Below are positions 1 through 11,700 of a DNA stretch of 64,000 nt, piece by piece (the stretch's first letter is position 1; each line of letters starts with the position of its first letter). Origin of the DNA: Lichenostomus cassidix (lineage: Eukaryota > Chordata > Aves > Passeriformes > Meliphagidae); assembly GCA_008360975.2 (NCBI GenBank), contig CM039189.1, positions 8,188,056 through 8,252,055 of the forward strand, written 5' to 3'. The notes beneath the pieces are model-generated. The model was not told the origin of the DNA. It saw nothing but the letters and a program-made list of their open reading frames with translations, and did no database searches. Position numbers and translations under genes: made by a program.

Positions 1-1784
1 AGCTTTCTGCCCTGAGTTCAGTGTTTACATAAAATTTTCATCAAGCCATGAATTTAACTGAAAACTGACAGTCTGAATGACAGACTTCCCAGCAGTCAGC
101 ACATGAAATGGATCCCATTCAGGAGAGCACCAGCTGTACAGAAAGTGGGTTTTATCCAGACTGATTGATGAGGAGGTACCAACATCAGGAGCTGTCTGCT
201 TGAGGAATGAGGCACCTTAAAGCCATGGCTTGGCTTTGATGGATGCCAGAGATCAGATCCTGAGGAGCAGAGAAGATCAGGTGGGATCCAAGCAAGGAGA
301 CACTCAGTGCTTCTGGAGATGCACTGGAAGAAGAGCTGAGAGCCACCAGGCTCAGCCAAGGGGCTGGAATTAAGGCTGGGGATTGGGCCAGAAGTGTTTT
401 CTGCTGCCTTTGATACATCAGGTGGGGAGTGCATCCCAGAGGACCATTTAGGGGGGAAATTGCCAAGGTTTGCTCTGAGCAGCCTCACCAGAGGTTAAAA
501 TCAGATGCCCAAAGAATGACTGGAGTCATTTGGCACTGGATACAGTGGTTCTTGCAGCAGTCTGAGAGATGCTGGGAAGGTACTGGGGCAGTGAAGGCAA
601 ACCAGCACAGTGCTAGTGTTTGGCAGGAAGAGACAACATTGCTTATGAGTCTCTTTTCCCACCAAGTCGCTGTTTTCCACCAGATAAAACCAGATTTAGC
701 ATCCTTGCCACTCCTGGGCTATTGGGCTGCTGTCCTGTCAGCCTGGCCAAGCATGTCTGCCCCTTCCCTGATGCCCACAACGAGTCCCCAGGTGTCACTT
801 CCTTGTCCTCTGTACCTGCTCTTTTCCCCTCTGCCCACAGCTCTGGGGACCTGCAATGAGCTTGTGAACCAGGGAGCTGCTCTCTCTCCCTCTTTTTTTT
901 TTTTTTCTTTCTCTTTTATATTCCTCTTTTAGCTTTATCAGCCGGTCTAATAAAATATATTGTCTCTCCCTATAAACCTTGCCTCTAGAGACTTAACCAC
1001 ACTGAGGTTGCTATAACAACAACTGAGCTCTTTGCCAGCAAGAAATGAAGGAAAAAGGTACTGGAAAAACCAAGGGAGAATTCAGTAGAGAGGCTCCCCC
1101 TGCTCTGTGTGGTGTTATCCCTGTGAGGGGCAGGATGAGGCAGAAGAACACGAAGGAGAAGCACATCTCTGGGGGAAGGAGGCATTCGGGTCCCAAATCT
1201 GCTCAGGAAGTGCTGCAGGACCTTCCCTCCCCATGGAGCACACAGAGCAGATCTCCTGAGTGAATGTTTGCCCTGCTCAGGTGAAAAACCATCACAGAAA
1301 CACACTGACTTTGGCATCGCTGGTCCCCAGTGACTGAGCTGCTGCCAGGACTCATTCACACAGCAAAATTCCCATTCCAGCCAAGAAGGAGGCAGGTGTC
1401 AAGGCTCTGATGGGCAAACCAGGCACTTTCAGAGGATAAATGGATGTCACACCTTCCTGAGACTGCAGCTGGCCAGGAAAGGTTTCCCCTGTCCCTGAGC
1501 ACAGATGTTTCAGCAGCAGGAGAGGGACTGCTGTGGTTCCTTGGGCTAAAGAGAGCCAGGGAGGGCTCAGGTGAGGGAGAGGAGGTGGAAACTGCTGGCA
1601 AGGACATGCAAATGCTTGTAGAGGATGCTTATCCTAGGAAGCAGAGAAAAAAGCAGGGAAAAAATGGTTGGAGAGCTTATCTGAAGTAGCTACAGACACC
1701 AACAGACAGGGACAGTCTTTTCCATCTTTTTCTGATCTTTTCAGCTGATTGCAAATGCCACAGCAAAGCTCTTCTAACTCCATC
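1..1784. other. Intergenic or intronic DNA, no gene recognised
   Basis: Single-copy vertebrate-type sequence. Open frames up to 167 codons (429-932) have no recognisable domain, and the frame there ends in a phenylalanine run encoded by the T-rich tract at about 890-930. That pyrimidine tract is followed by AATAAA at about 950 and a further pyrimidine-rich stretch, an arrangement that could be the end of an old LTR or a chance polyadenylation signal. Nothing else is supportable. Confidence 0.6.
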
Positions 1785-2350
1785 AGCCAGGGGTTTATTC
1801 GAACCAAATCTTAATTTTTCCCTCCCAAGTTATGGATTAGGGGCTCTGAATTGTTAAACATCTGAGGATTGTCAAGAATAGAGAGTTTGTTAAGCACCCA
1901 AGAGCTGGGCATTAAAGAAAGTTAAATTATTGTTCTTGGATCCACTGCAGAGATGAATATTTATGGCTCAATCTAGTTTTCCAGAGTCTCATCATTTCTT
2001 ATGTCAACTGTATTTTATAGAAATGTCCACAGGGAAGGAATTGACTTTTGTCCTGGGCCCAAACTAAACAAGCTCAAGCAGTGATTATTTGGGTTTCAGA
2101 ACAGTTGGATAATTTAATCTCAACGTATATTGATCTCCTTCTGCACTGGAATCCTATGGTTAAACATCTGCAAGGCAATTAATAGCCTACAGTACAAATT
2201 CATTACAGATTTATCAATAGGTACTGAGTTTTAGACTGAGGTAAAAAAATTGTATAATCTGCTTACTTTGGAGTAAAAAAAGAGATGCAAATTCACACAG
2301 CTAAAATACATGTAATGTCATGAATGAAGTGCTCCCTGGTGTTGGCAAGG
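1785..2350. promoter_or_regulatory. Candidate conserved non-coding block (AT-rich)
   Basis: AT-rich, repeat-free stretch with many homeodomain-type words (TTAATT, AATTAATAG), short A/T runs and an unusual lack of long open frames on either strand. This texture is typical of vertebrate developmental enhancers in gene deserts. The call is inference from composition only. No alignment was available, and an ordinary AT-rich isochore segment is the alternative. Confidence 0.3.
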
Positions 2351-2590
2351 TCTAAAAGGTAGATCCATTTCCAGCCACATGGTTCCCAGTTTGGGACAGA
2401 CGTGGCTAAATCTTTCAGGAAAATAGCTGGAATTTCCCTCAAAAACCAGATTTTTAAATAGTTAAAAATTTGGGAAAGACAGTAGCAAAGTCTGGTGTTG
2501 CTGACCCTGATCCCTTCCCTGGCCTTCAGCTGGGGATGAGTTTTGCAGGTTTTTCCCTGGCTGTGCTCCCTCCTGGAGGCAGGGTGAGCA

Positions 2591-2755
2591 AAGTGATTCC
2601 CATATCAGCTAATTAATTGGTGCAATCTGTTAATGAGGTTTATAATGTACTTTGTGGGCCATCTGGACAAAAGATGATTTTGAGGATGGCTGCGACGTGT
2701 CCCTGCCTTTTATTAACTGTAATGGCTAAATATGGACTAATTAGGGGGGACACAC
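2591..2755. promoter_or_regulatory. Candidate conserved non-coding block
   Basis: Contains CTAATTAATTGG, TTAATGAGG, GGCTGCGACGTG and GACTAATTAGG in about 160 bp. Two TAATTA-type homeodomain core sites lie at the two ends and two CpGs are kept in otherwise CpG-poor DNA. Flanks are plain single-copy sequence. Function as an enhancer is inferred from this texture and is untested. Confidence 0.35.
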
Positions 2756-4285
2756 AAACCAGTTAGAAAGAGCTGGGGCTCTCACTGGTGGATTTATCAT
2801 CAATGAGTAGGAACTGCAGCTAATAGGGAAATCTGTTTCTGAGCAGGATGGGGGGATTAATCCATGCTGAGCAGTGTGGCAGAGCAGACCCTGAGCTAGG
2901 CCAAAGGCAAAGCTCAGGAGGGATGCTGGAATGCAGGGTGGCAGCAGGACTGCTCCACCTGCCTTCAGGCACAGCAGATGCTTCACAATCCTCCCCCCAG
3001 CAGCTTCTCAGGATACCCCTGCCAAAATCTGGCCTATACTTCATTGTTGTGGTTGGTAATCCAAAGGCACAGGGCAGGCAGTTGTTTTGAGCATTGCAAT
3101 GCAATAATACATAATCACCAGGTGCCTGGGATGTTATTTCAATGTAGAAAACAAATATTACAGCATGGTGGTGCAAAAAAAAAAAACAAAAACACAAAAA
3201 GAGAGAAGATTGAGAACCAGGAAAACCCAGAGAAATGTCTCCTCTGTGGCCCCTGCCCTTGTCTCAGCCCCCAAATAATGTGATGTTCATCTCATCCCCG
3301 TTTGTCAGAGCTCATTTCCCTTGCAAGGAAATAAAAAGTGCTCAGCTCTAACATATGCAGCAGGGAGATACGTGAGTGTCTGGAAGGGAATCAGCTCAGT
3401 CAATCATGTGCAATGTAAACCCTTTGTGGAAACACCCTGGATCCACTTTGCAAAATGACTCCAATAAATGACAAAACAATATGCATGCCCTCCTAAGGAA
3501 ATAAGAGATTCAACAAAGACCTAGAGCTTATAATCACTGCTGCCTTGGGGTAGGAATAATTCACAGTAAAAGACACCTGCCTGATGTGTTGTTTAGCAGT
3601 CTTGCAGGTTTTCTCTTTTCCCCTTCCTAGCCAATGCTCTAAATTGGTTTGTAGCCAGAATAATGTGAATAAACCTGGCCCCCATCTACTTACATCCTCT
3701 TCCACTTACCAGTGAGTAGATCTGCATCCATAGTCCATTGGAGCAGAAATGGCTGCAGAATGATCATCACCCAAATTAACAACTAATTATTGCCTCTACA
3801 GCCAACAAGGCTGCCTCCAAAACCCTCTGAGCTGAGCAACCCACTATCCACCAGAAGACACCCCTGTTCAGTACTTATATTTAAAAGTTGTTCATTGTGG
3901 GGATTTTTATGTCAATACATTCACCTGCAGAGGAAAAGGCTCTGCAGTCAGATTGGGTGTGGGAACTGGTATTGGTCAGCAATAAGAACATTGACCAGCC
4001 TGATCCATGGTCCTGAAGCCTTTGGATCAGTGAGATTCCTGCTTCTGGGGGCTCATTCCCTCCAGGAATGTCAGATGTATGATAAACCAGCACTTGCAAG
4101 GACTAAAAGCAACCAGAAGTGTTTCTGCACCCCTCAGGCTCTGCCTTTGCCTGCCCTCCTTCCCCAGTCATTCCCAGTCTCCACCACGCACACTTTTGTT
4201 CAGCCCATGAATGATGAGCTGCAAATACAAGTTGCCTTACCCCACAGCTCTAATGCCTATTTTTATACCTCTAATTCTCACCAGG
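2756..4285. other. Single-copy DNA, nothing recognised
   Basis: No domain-bearing frame, RNA gene or interspersed repeat seen. An A-rich stretch at 3174-3204 is simple low-complexity sequence. The longest frame (3790-4296, plus, 168 codons) is serine/proline/leucine-rich without a recognisable fold or splice context and is treated as chance. Confidence 0.55.
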
Positions 4286-4660
4286 CTTCCTCTTAAAGCA
4301 ATAGGGATGCTTAATAGAGGGCTTGATAATTCTTCCAGGGGTCGAGCGATTCGAAACGAGCACCCCTCCCTGTGAAAGCAGCACTTCCAGCTCATCACTG
4401 CCTCTTCCCACTGTGCTGAGGATGGATGGGGTTTTATTTATAGGCAAGGCACAGAGCTGAAGGCCCAGGATGAGAGCTGCCAGCTCCAGAGACTGAAATA
4501 ATATCTGTGATTGACCTAAATGTCGAAGGCAACCACTGACAGCCTAAACACAGCACAGGAGCAGAGCCTTTAATGAATAAACGGAAGGAAATTTATACCC
4601 AAGGCTGCAAGAGAAGTCCTTGGGAAATAAATCCCCTCAGCCTTTCAGCAGCAATTGCTG
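4286..4660. promoter_or_regulatory. Candidate conserved non-coding block
   Basis: Repeat-free segment that keeps several CpGs (GGTCGAGCGATTCGAAACGAG at about 4340) and has dense short regulatory-like words such as GCTTAATAG, TTTATTTATAGG, AATGAATAAACGG and CAGCAATTGCTGG, the last a near-palindrome. Retained CpGs in CpG-depleted avian DNA suggest selection or a hypomethylated enhancer. No alignment supports this yet. Confidence 0.35.
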
Positions 4661-5980
4661 GAGGTAGATGACCAGATCTCATCCTGCTGTTACACCGACC
4701 TCCCTGAGCACAGCACAGCCTCTAGTCCAAAGCCTCTGACCTGACAAATTGCAAACACCAGAGGAGATCCTCAACTGGCATTTTAGTTCTTAAATTTTGC
4801 AAGAGCTGGCGTGTGCTCAGAAATATCCTGGGGCACAGCAGTGGCAGGCTGTGACCCTGCAGGGTGGCACCAGCAGCTGGGCACAGCACAGTGGGGAGTG
4901 CCATCAGCCAGGAGAGTCCTCAGCTCAGCAAACGGCCTCTGGTGAGTGATGGGTGACGCCTGAGCATCTGATGCCTCAAAATCCTCAAATCTCAAAAGGT
5001 GAGAGCCAAACACTGCTGGAGAAATTTTTCTGGAGGCATTTTAGCCCCCAGCAATGCAGATCTGGGGATGTCTGAGACTTTCTAGACTCACAGGACAACC
5101 TTGGAGGTCATTTATTTCCCACAACCCATCCTCATCCCGAGAATCCTTCCCCACCCTTGGCAAAAAGCAGCACAACCCCTGACACCCCCAAGCAGATCAG
5201 CCAGAGAGCTTTGCTGAACTTGTGAGGTGGAAAGGACCCTGGGGCTGAACAGGGACCCCCAGACTAAAATATAACCTTGGCTAAGGCCTGATGCAGCATT
5301 CTGGGCACAGAGAGCTGTAGGAAATACAAATCCTGCTCAGAGCACACAGAAACGTGGCAGCTCTCATTGTGCTACCAGATGGAGCTGGTAGGTGTCACTA
5401 GCAATAAGTACAACTGCAGAAAGAAGAGCAGGAATGTTCAGTTCAGATTTCCCTATCAAGCCTTCACTGCTGGGTCGGGGTGTGCATTTTTGGCACAGCA
5501 CAATACTGGGAAACTACAGATATTGCACTAGCCAGTTTGGGCTCATGACTGGGTGACAGCCAGAGCACTCTGGTGTCTTTTGTCCCCCAGTGAAGTTACT
5601 GTCCACAAATGGCATTTGCTTGTTGTTGAGAGCACAATAAACAGTAAAGGACAGTGGAAATGGGTTCTGGTCACCCAGGATAAGCAGATGTAACAGTTTG
5701 CTTGAGAACTTTGCAGCAAAATGTGAGCAGCTGCTGACAGAGTAGCTGAGGCAGACACACTTATCGAGCCCAACCTGAGCTCAGAGGGGTTGGCCCATGG
5801 CCTGATAGTCACTTCCAGCTGGTTTTTGTCCACCCCACAGCTACAAAGAGGGTTCTGCCTCCACTGTCACAGCTGACCCCTTCTTTCTATCCATACCGGC
5901 AACCTGCTCTGGCTGAAAATTCTCATCTGATCTCCTTTTCTACTCCAAAAATGTTAATTTCCTGTTGGTTCAGTCAATAG
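4661..5980. other. Single-copy DNA, nothing recognised
   Basis: Mixed-composition sequence without a recognisable gene, RNA or clear repeat. A stretch at about 5085-5260 has the feel of an old, heavily decayed CR1 interior but cannot be aligned by eye with confidence. Confidence 0.5.
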
Positions 5981-6057
5981 CATCACAGAATCACAGATTA
6001 CTCTGAGCTGGAAGGGACCCAGAAGGATCATTGAGTCCAGCTCTTAAATGAATGGCA
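5981..6057 (-). mobile_element. CR1-type 3' tail, probably a 5'-truncated TguSINE1-like SINE
   Basis: Reads on the minus strand as the 3' end of a CR1-family retroposon: the short octamer-like terminal repeat (TCACAGAATCACAG on the plus strand), then CTGGAAGGGACCC, then GGATCATTGAGTCCAGCTC. Beyond it comes CTTAAATGAATGGC, which corresponds to the segment joining the tRNA-derived head to the CR1-derived tail in the passerine SINE TguSINE1. The similarity stops at about that junction, so the tRNA head is missing. A plain CR1-X/J tail is the alternative. CR1 tails are well known, while the SINE assignment is from memory of the consensus. Confidence 0.7.
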
Positions 6058-6189
6058 GTTCCCTGCTCTGTCCCATAATTGCTACTGCCAGTGATGAGGA
6101 GGGGCAGGAACAAGGGTGCGTTTGTCCTTTTTTTTTTTTCCCATTTTTCCCCCCTATGCCATTTCACAAGCTTGGACTTCTGAAGCCTG

Positions 6190-6520
6190 TGCTCTGAGCT
6201 GTGATTATTGCACACAACTTCCCCCTCAACCGCTCTGACAAGTAATAGAATTATCCTCCTTCCCCAGCTCATCGGCCAGGAGCTCTCCGGCTTTAATGCC
6301 GCGATAAATTTTTACTCCATGGAAGGAGAAGGGCAAGAAAGGGGGAGACAGAGCAGTAAAGCCACAAACAGGGAGCTGATAAATGCTAATGAATTTATAG
6401 GGATTACAGCAATCCTTCAGCCAAAGCCAGAGACCCACATAGCTATACAGACCCATGTGATCTGCCTGCAAGAAATCACCCACAAGACAGGCAGTTCACC
6501 CTTCTGCTGTAATTAATTAT
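6190..6520. promoter_or_regulatory. Candidate conserved non-coding block
   Basis: Retains CpGs (AACCGCTC, CATCGGCC, CTCCGGC, GCCGCGATAAATTTTTAC) and carries homeodomain/GATA-like words such as CTGATAAATGCTAATGAATTT and GTAATTAATTATGG. The mix of CpG-bearing and AT-rich patches with no repeats is typical of deeply conserved enhancers. Inference only. Confidence 0.4.
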
Positions 6521-6580
6521 GGTTGGGAGCAACAGCAAGAACACAGGGTAAATATTTTACTCGGTTGCAGGTGGACAGAT

Positions 6581-6662
6581 GTGCTGGGATCCCAATGAGA
6601 TGTGATCCCAACACGTTGTGACCCCGATGAGCTGTGACCTCACTGTGCTGTGATCCCCACCA
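6581..6662 (+). repeat. Short tandem repeat, about 5 units of 16-18 bp
   Basis: Five adjacent units of the form G(C/T)TGTGA(T/C)CCCnAnnA can be lined up, beginning at about 6581, 6599, 6615, 6631 and 6647. The last four are 16 bp apart. Units differ by a few substitutions each, so the array is old or slowly diverging rather than a recent expansion. No coding frame is maintained across it. Confidence 0.7.
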
Positions 6663-7595
6663 GCTTGAAACCAGGGTAGCAACCCAGGCCAGGCTGAGCC
6701 ATGTAGCCCAGGGATGCTTCTGAGGGGTAGCAGGGGCTGGGAGAGGGAATGCTGATGGTAGGAGGCTCCCGGTGATGATGGTCAGGAATAGGAATTGAAT
6801 TTATGGGATGAAGCTGGTCCTGCTCCGCAGACAACAGCATTTTGCTTTTGAGAGGATGCAGGCAAAAAAGGCTGCGGCTCTGCCTCCTGCTCGCTCGGAT
6901 TTGTGCAGCAGATGGAGCTCGCTCCGCTGGTATGAACAATTCCTCACATTTTCTCACCTGGAGCTGGGATTTGCCTGCCCTGAGGCTGTGGGTGCCCTGC
7001 ACCCTGACGAGCTCACCCACAGCTGAGGCAGCTGTGCAGCATCTGCTACATCTTCTCGATTTGGGTAAATCCAGGCCATCTCCGTTTTTACCATGTTTCT
7101 TGCAAGGTGGTTGTGCTGCCAATTAAAATCAGAGAGTCTCTGCCCCACTGAGCAGCCCAAGGGCTAGACCTCAAGGAGATTTGGCTACTAAAATTACCAA
7201 AATACCTGGCCGAAATGACAAGCTTGAGTTCAGCAAGTTAAAAGCTGAGCTCCGAAGGGTCCCACAGAGGTGTCCCAGCTGACAGAGGCTCTCTGGTGCT
7301 CTGCTCGCCTCTCAAGGACAGGAAAGCTGTGGCCATGAGTGATGGATGTGGCAGTGCTGGAGAAACCCTGGCCTTCTCTCTTGGCCATGATCTCACTTCA
7401 CCAGCACTGGGGTTTTGAATCTAATCACTTTTTTGTGTGTCAGGTCATCACAAGATGCCTTGAAGTTAAAGGGTAAGTGAATCTTTTATTTTGTCTTTCA
7501 GTACATTGAAAGGCTTTTTTTTGCTTTTTATTTTCACACATTTGCAATAACTTCAAGGCACAAGAAGCAGAAACTTTTATTTTTTTCTCTTCAGC
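6663..7595. other. Single-copy DNA left of the LTR, nothing recognised
   Basis: No gene, RNA or repeat recognised. Overlapping open frames at about 6640-7126 on both strands reflect a locally GC-richer patch, not a supported exon. The last 120 bases before the LTR are T-rich. Confidence 0.5.
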
Positions 7596-8163
7596 TGTGC
7601 TGGTTTTGTCTGGGATGGAATTAATATTTTTCCAAGCAGTTGGGATGGTTCTCTGTTGTGCATTTGTGACCAGAACTGGAGGGATACGGGGATGCTGGAG
7701 CTATTGCTGAGCAGGGCTTACACAGGACAAGGACTTTTCTGCTTCTCACACCTCTTTGTGAGGAGGCTGAGGGAGCACAAAGAGCTGGGAGGGGACACAG
7801 CCAGGACAGCTGACCACAGTGACCACAGGGATAACCCAGACCGTGTGATGTTGTGCTCAGCAATAAAAGCTGTGTGAAGAAGGAGGAAAGGGGATGTTTG
7901 GAGTGGTGGAGTTTGTCTTCCCAAGTCACTTCTACATATGAAGGAGCCCAGCTGTCCTGGGGGTGTCTCAGCACCTGCCTGCCCATGGGAAGTAGCAAAT
8001 TAATTCCTTATTTTTCTTCACCTGCGCACAGAGCTTTTGCTATTAAACTGTCTTTATCTCAACCCATGAGTTTTCTTACTTTTACCCTTTCAATTCTCTC
8101 TCTCCCCCATCCCACTGGGTAGGGAGTGAGCAAGTGGCTGTGTGGGGCTGGGGTTAACCCACA
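7596..8163 (+). mobile_element. Solo LTR of an avian endogenous retrovirus
   Basis: Starts with TGTGCTGGTTTTGTCTGGG and ends GGGGTTAACCCACA, matching the TG...CA termini of a very common songbird LTR type. Internal landmarks appear in order: CTGGGAGGGGACACAGCCAGG, a TATA-like CAATAAAAGCTG at about 7860, TTTGTCTTCCCAAGT, CACCTGCCTGCCCATGGGA, the poly(A)-signal region TATTAAACTGTCTTTATCT at about 8041, and GGGAGTGAGCAAGTGGCTG near the 3' end. About 568 bp. No primer-binding site, gag, pol or env sequence follows, so it is a solo LTR left by recombination. No clear target-site duplication is visible. The exact Repbase subfamily is not assigned. Confidence 0.9.
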
Positions 8164-11100
8164 TTACCTCACATCCTTCAGAAAAAAACCCTCCATTCAC
8201 ACTATTTTTAGTGTTCCTGAGCACACAGCTGAGTTTCTCCCACCCCTACCTGCACTCAAACGCCTGCATCCAGAATTCCAGGTTCCTCCAGGCGCAGGCA
8301 TGGTTTCATGGCAGTCCCTGGAAGCCACGGTAGATGGCACTCCGGATATGACATTCCAGGCTTAAAACTTCGCCCCTGAAGTTAAACTAAAAATTAAAAA
8401 CCTGGAAAAGTTCAGGAGAGCTTTAAGCCTCTTAATTTAAATACAGATGCTGAACGTCTGGAAGAAATTCCTGACACTGGAAGCTGCTTTTCCCACCTTG
8501 TTCAATAAGAAAGGTGCCATCCCTGAGTTATCAGCACAGGTTGAGTGTGGGATCCCTGAAGCAGCAGGTAACCAAACAGAGAGATTTAGGGGGAGGCAGG
8601 TGGAGAAAAGGGCATGGCTGATTTCATTATCACTAATAATAAGGAATCCTTCTCTCAAAAAAATCCTCACCATGGAAAGGACCTGGTATAAAGCTCGGTG
8701 GAGAAATGGCATTTTCTGGTGGTTTTCAGTGGTTGCTTTGGAGAGGTGCCACATCCCTGACCCATTTTTTTGGCTGGATGCAGGAGTCTTCTGGGCACCA
8801 CAGCACTACACAGCCACTGAGGAAATGTTCTGTCCCACTGTGGAAATGCAGTAGGAGGCACTGCTGGGGATAGAGGCTTGACAAAAAGTAGGCAAATTAT
8901 GTCTAATTGATTCTTAAATCCTGCTGAGTAGCTGGGTGGATCATATGAGTGTAGAGAGTCATCTCAGGTACTGAAACAGCAGGAGATTCACTTCAGTCAG
9001 GGTGTGGCTGGTGTGGCTGTTGACTCCAGCAAGAAACTTCCCATTGAAAGTGCTTCTCCAGATATCCTAACTTTTACTTAATTTCCACTTTTTTTTTTTT
9101 TCCAGGAAGGGCAGTGATCTTCATGCATTTCCTACAGATCACAAGACCCAGTCCTGTATTTTTGGGACACAAGAGTTATAACTACTTATAGATATTCCTT
9201 AAAATGTGACACTTTTTAAAGCAAATAATCTTTTTTAAAATAAAACAAAAGGCAACATTTTTTTAGTCTGTTACTGAACTCTTTCATCTCAAGGGGAAAA
9301 AAAAATACTACTATCTTTGTACCATATTGATTTATTTCTCCATATTTATTTAGACTTTATCATGCTTGCTGTAACTATAAAATGATAAATACATCAGGCA
9401 AAAGGCATAGAATAATCTGATACTAAAATAAGGTCCTCTGAAGGTGAATTTTTTCCCCAGGTAAAGTCCTCCAGGAAGCAGGGCAGGGAAAATTCTCTTT
9501 GACTCAGAAGGCTGCTCCCTTGTTCCCTATTCAGGCTGCATTTTAGGGAACATTTTCAGCAATGTCTGGTCTGAGATAGCTTTGAGATTAGAGGCACCCA
9601 AATTCTGCTGAAAAGCCATGAGAAAAAAAAACCCCATGGGAATAATTTCTTTGTGGATAAACAATCGCCTGGTTTGAGCAGCTTTCCTTGGGCTCCAGCA
9701 GAAGAGGAAAGATGCTGAAAAACCACAGAATCTACATGTTCACACCTTTCCTAGCATTGGTGTCTTCAATGCCTCAACCAGCTGAGACCTTTGTGTGCAA
9801 GGTTTCCATGGAGTTGTCCAGAAGAACATTCACTGATGCCTTTTTGTGGGACACACTGAGAAAAAACTCCATATTTCTGCATCCCCATCTGAAACACGAG
9901 CAGCTAAGTCACAGGGAGAACACAGCAGCAACCTTGCTGCAAAGTTTATGTGCAACCTTCAGGTCTGTGCATGCCTTAGCAGGTCTGAGGGAGGCTGGAT
10001 TATAAATGTCTGCTCCTCACACACCTCTCTGTGCTTGTCAGTGGCAAAGGCAGGAACAGGACATTTTATATTCTGCAGGTTATGTCCCACTTCAGCGAGC
10101 CAGGTGCGAGAAACCTGATATTAAGTAAGCTGGGGAACTTGTGTTTCTTTCCTAATGGGATTCTGGCTGTCATTAATCCTTTACTGAGATGTGTGTTTCC
10201 AGAAGAAGGCATGTGCAATCAGCAAGACTGATGTGCTGGTTTTTGGATGAACTATGTTCAGTTGCCATGGTGTGGAAGGCCCTGCTGGGTTAATTCACTG
10301 TGCAGAGCCAGAGTGAGGAGACATCCCCAGCCAGAGGCAGAATTCCCTCATCTTCCTCTGGGGATGGAGGCACAGGCAGATAAGGTGACTGGCCAAAAAC
10401 TGTGTGCTGCAGCAGGCTCTTCAGTAGCACTGCATGGTGATGTCCCACTGTCTGATTCATTTCTGATATGGAGGTTTTAGAAAATTAAGATCCCCAGAGG
10501 GAAGAAGTGAATATTATTGGGTATTTTACCCCACAGTGAAATTCTTCCTGTGCTTCAGGGTGGGGGTGACAAGGACAAGAAGAGCCAGGCAATGTGTGAA
10601 GGGAGATGGGACTGTGGCTCATTGCTGAGCTGTATCCCATTGTCCCAGGAGGAGCCAAGCAGGATTTGGCACCCATGCATGGCCTGGCACAAACCCACCA
10701 GGTTCCCTCTCTGTACCTGCACTGCACCCTACACCTTTGTCCCTCTCCTGCCATGTGGCTCAGCCTCATCTCTGTCGAGCAGTTCAGCTCAGCAAGCTGG
10801 AGTGAAGGATGCTGACAGAAAGCAGAGGGAGAAGGGGTGTCCTGCCTCTCCCAGCAGTCACTCAGGTGGTCTCCTCCAGGCTGCATTCATGTAGGATCCC
10901 AAATCTCACACTTGGCCATGGTGGTGAGCCTGCTGCCACAGGCAAGCTCAGAGGGGAGGCAGGTTGCTTTCGATCTTGCCTCCTATTTTCTTTCTGAGCC
11001 TTGATTTACTGACAAAATGCTGTGGTTGTTTTTGGAGGAAAAAGGGTCATTTTGCTGAAGACAAAAATGTCCACAGGGATGCAAGCTCTCCAAGACCAGC

Positions 11101-11700
11101 CTGGCTGGAGAAGAGGGCTTCCACCTGAGTGGGAGGAGGGGAATAACTGGGTTGGGATCTGCCTGGGAGCACAGGGCACTTTGTCAGGTGGCAGCAAGAA
11201 CTGGAGATGGTTCTGGGTGCTGCTCAGTGGGTGTCTCTGCTTTTTCCCCTGTACAAAACTGTGGAGTCTTGGAGAATGCAGGTATCTTACACAGAAAGAT
11301 TTGCAGTGGCAGAAATCTACTTCACATCCCTTTTGTACACATCAGCCTTCTCACAGGGGTTGTTAAGACCTCCCAAAAGCTTCCACAGCGGAATAGCTGC
11401 TGAAAAAGCATTGATATCCAGGAGGGTGACATTTGCACTGAGATGTGCTTTCCTCTTCATTGTGTACCAGAGCAGAGAATAACTAAATCAAACCCACAGC
11501 AAAATCCCCAGTCCCAGGTACACCTTGATCAAGGGGAATTTAAGGGCTTGCTGCACTTTAAACAAGACCTAAATAAATATACCTGTATATCCCACGTAAA
11601 TGTCCTGAATACAAACCCAATAATTTGCTGAAATTCTCCTCCAGCCCTCTCGTGTCTCAGCCACCCCATGAGCAAATATTTAACAAGTCCGGGAAAAAAA
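8164..11700. other. Single-copy DNA, nothing recognised
   Basis: No domain-bearing frames, tRNAs or clear repeats seen. 9170-9430 is strongly AT-rich with several A/T runs. 10240-10900 is moderately GC-rich with overlapping chance frames on both strands. No splice-site-bounded conserved frame could be supported. Confidence 0.5.

Noticed and set aside
429..932. 167-codon plus-strand frame ending in a phenylalanine-rich tail
   Set aside because: The tail is a translated T-rich tract and the rest has no recognisable motif.
5085..5260. Possible decayed CR1 interior
   Set aside because: A few CR1-like phrases (GGTGGAAAGGACCC) occur but in no consistent order. Not supportable by eye.
10228..10260. 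GATGTGCTGGTTTTTGGATG as a second start of the 7596-type LTR
   Set aside because: Only the first dozen bases resemble the LTR terminus. None of the internal LTR landmarks follow.
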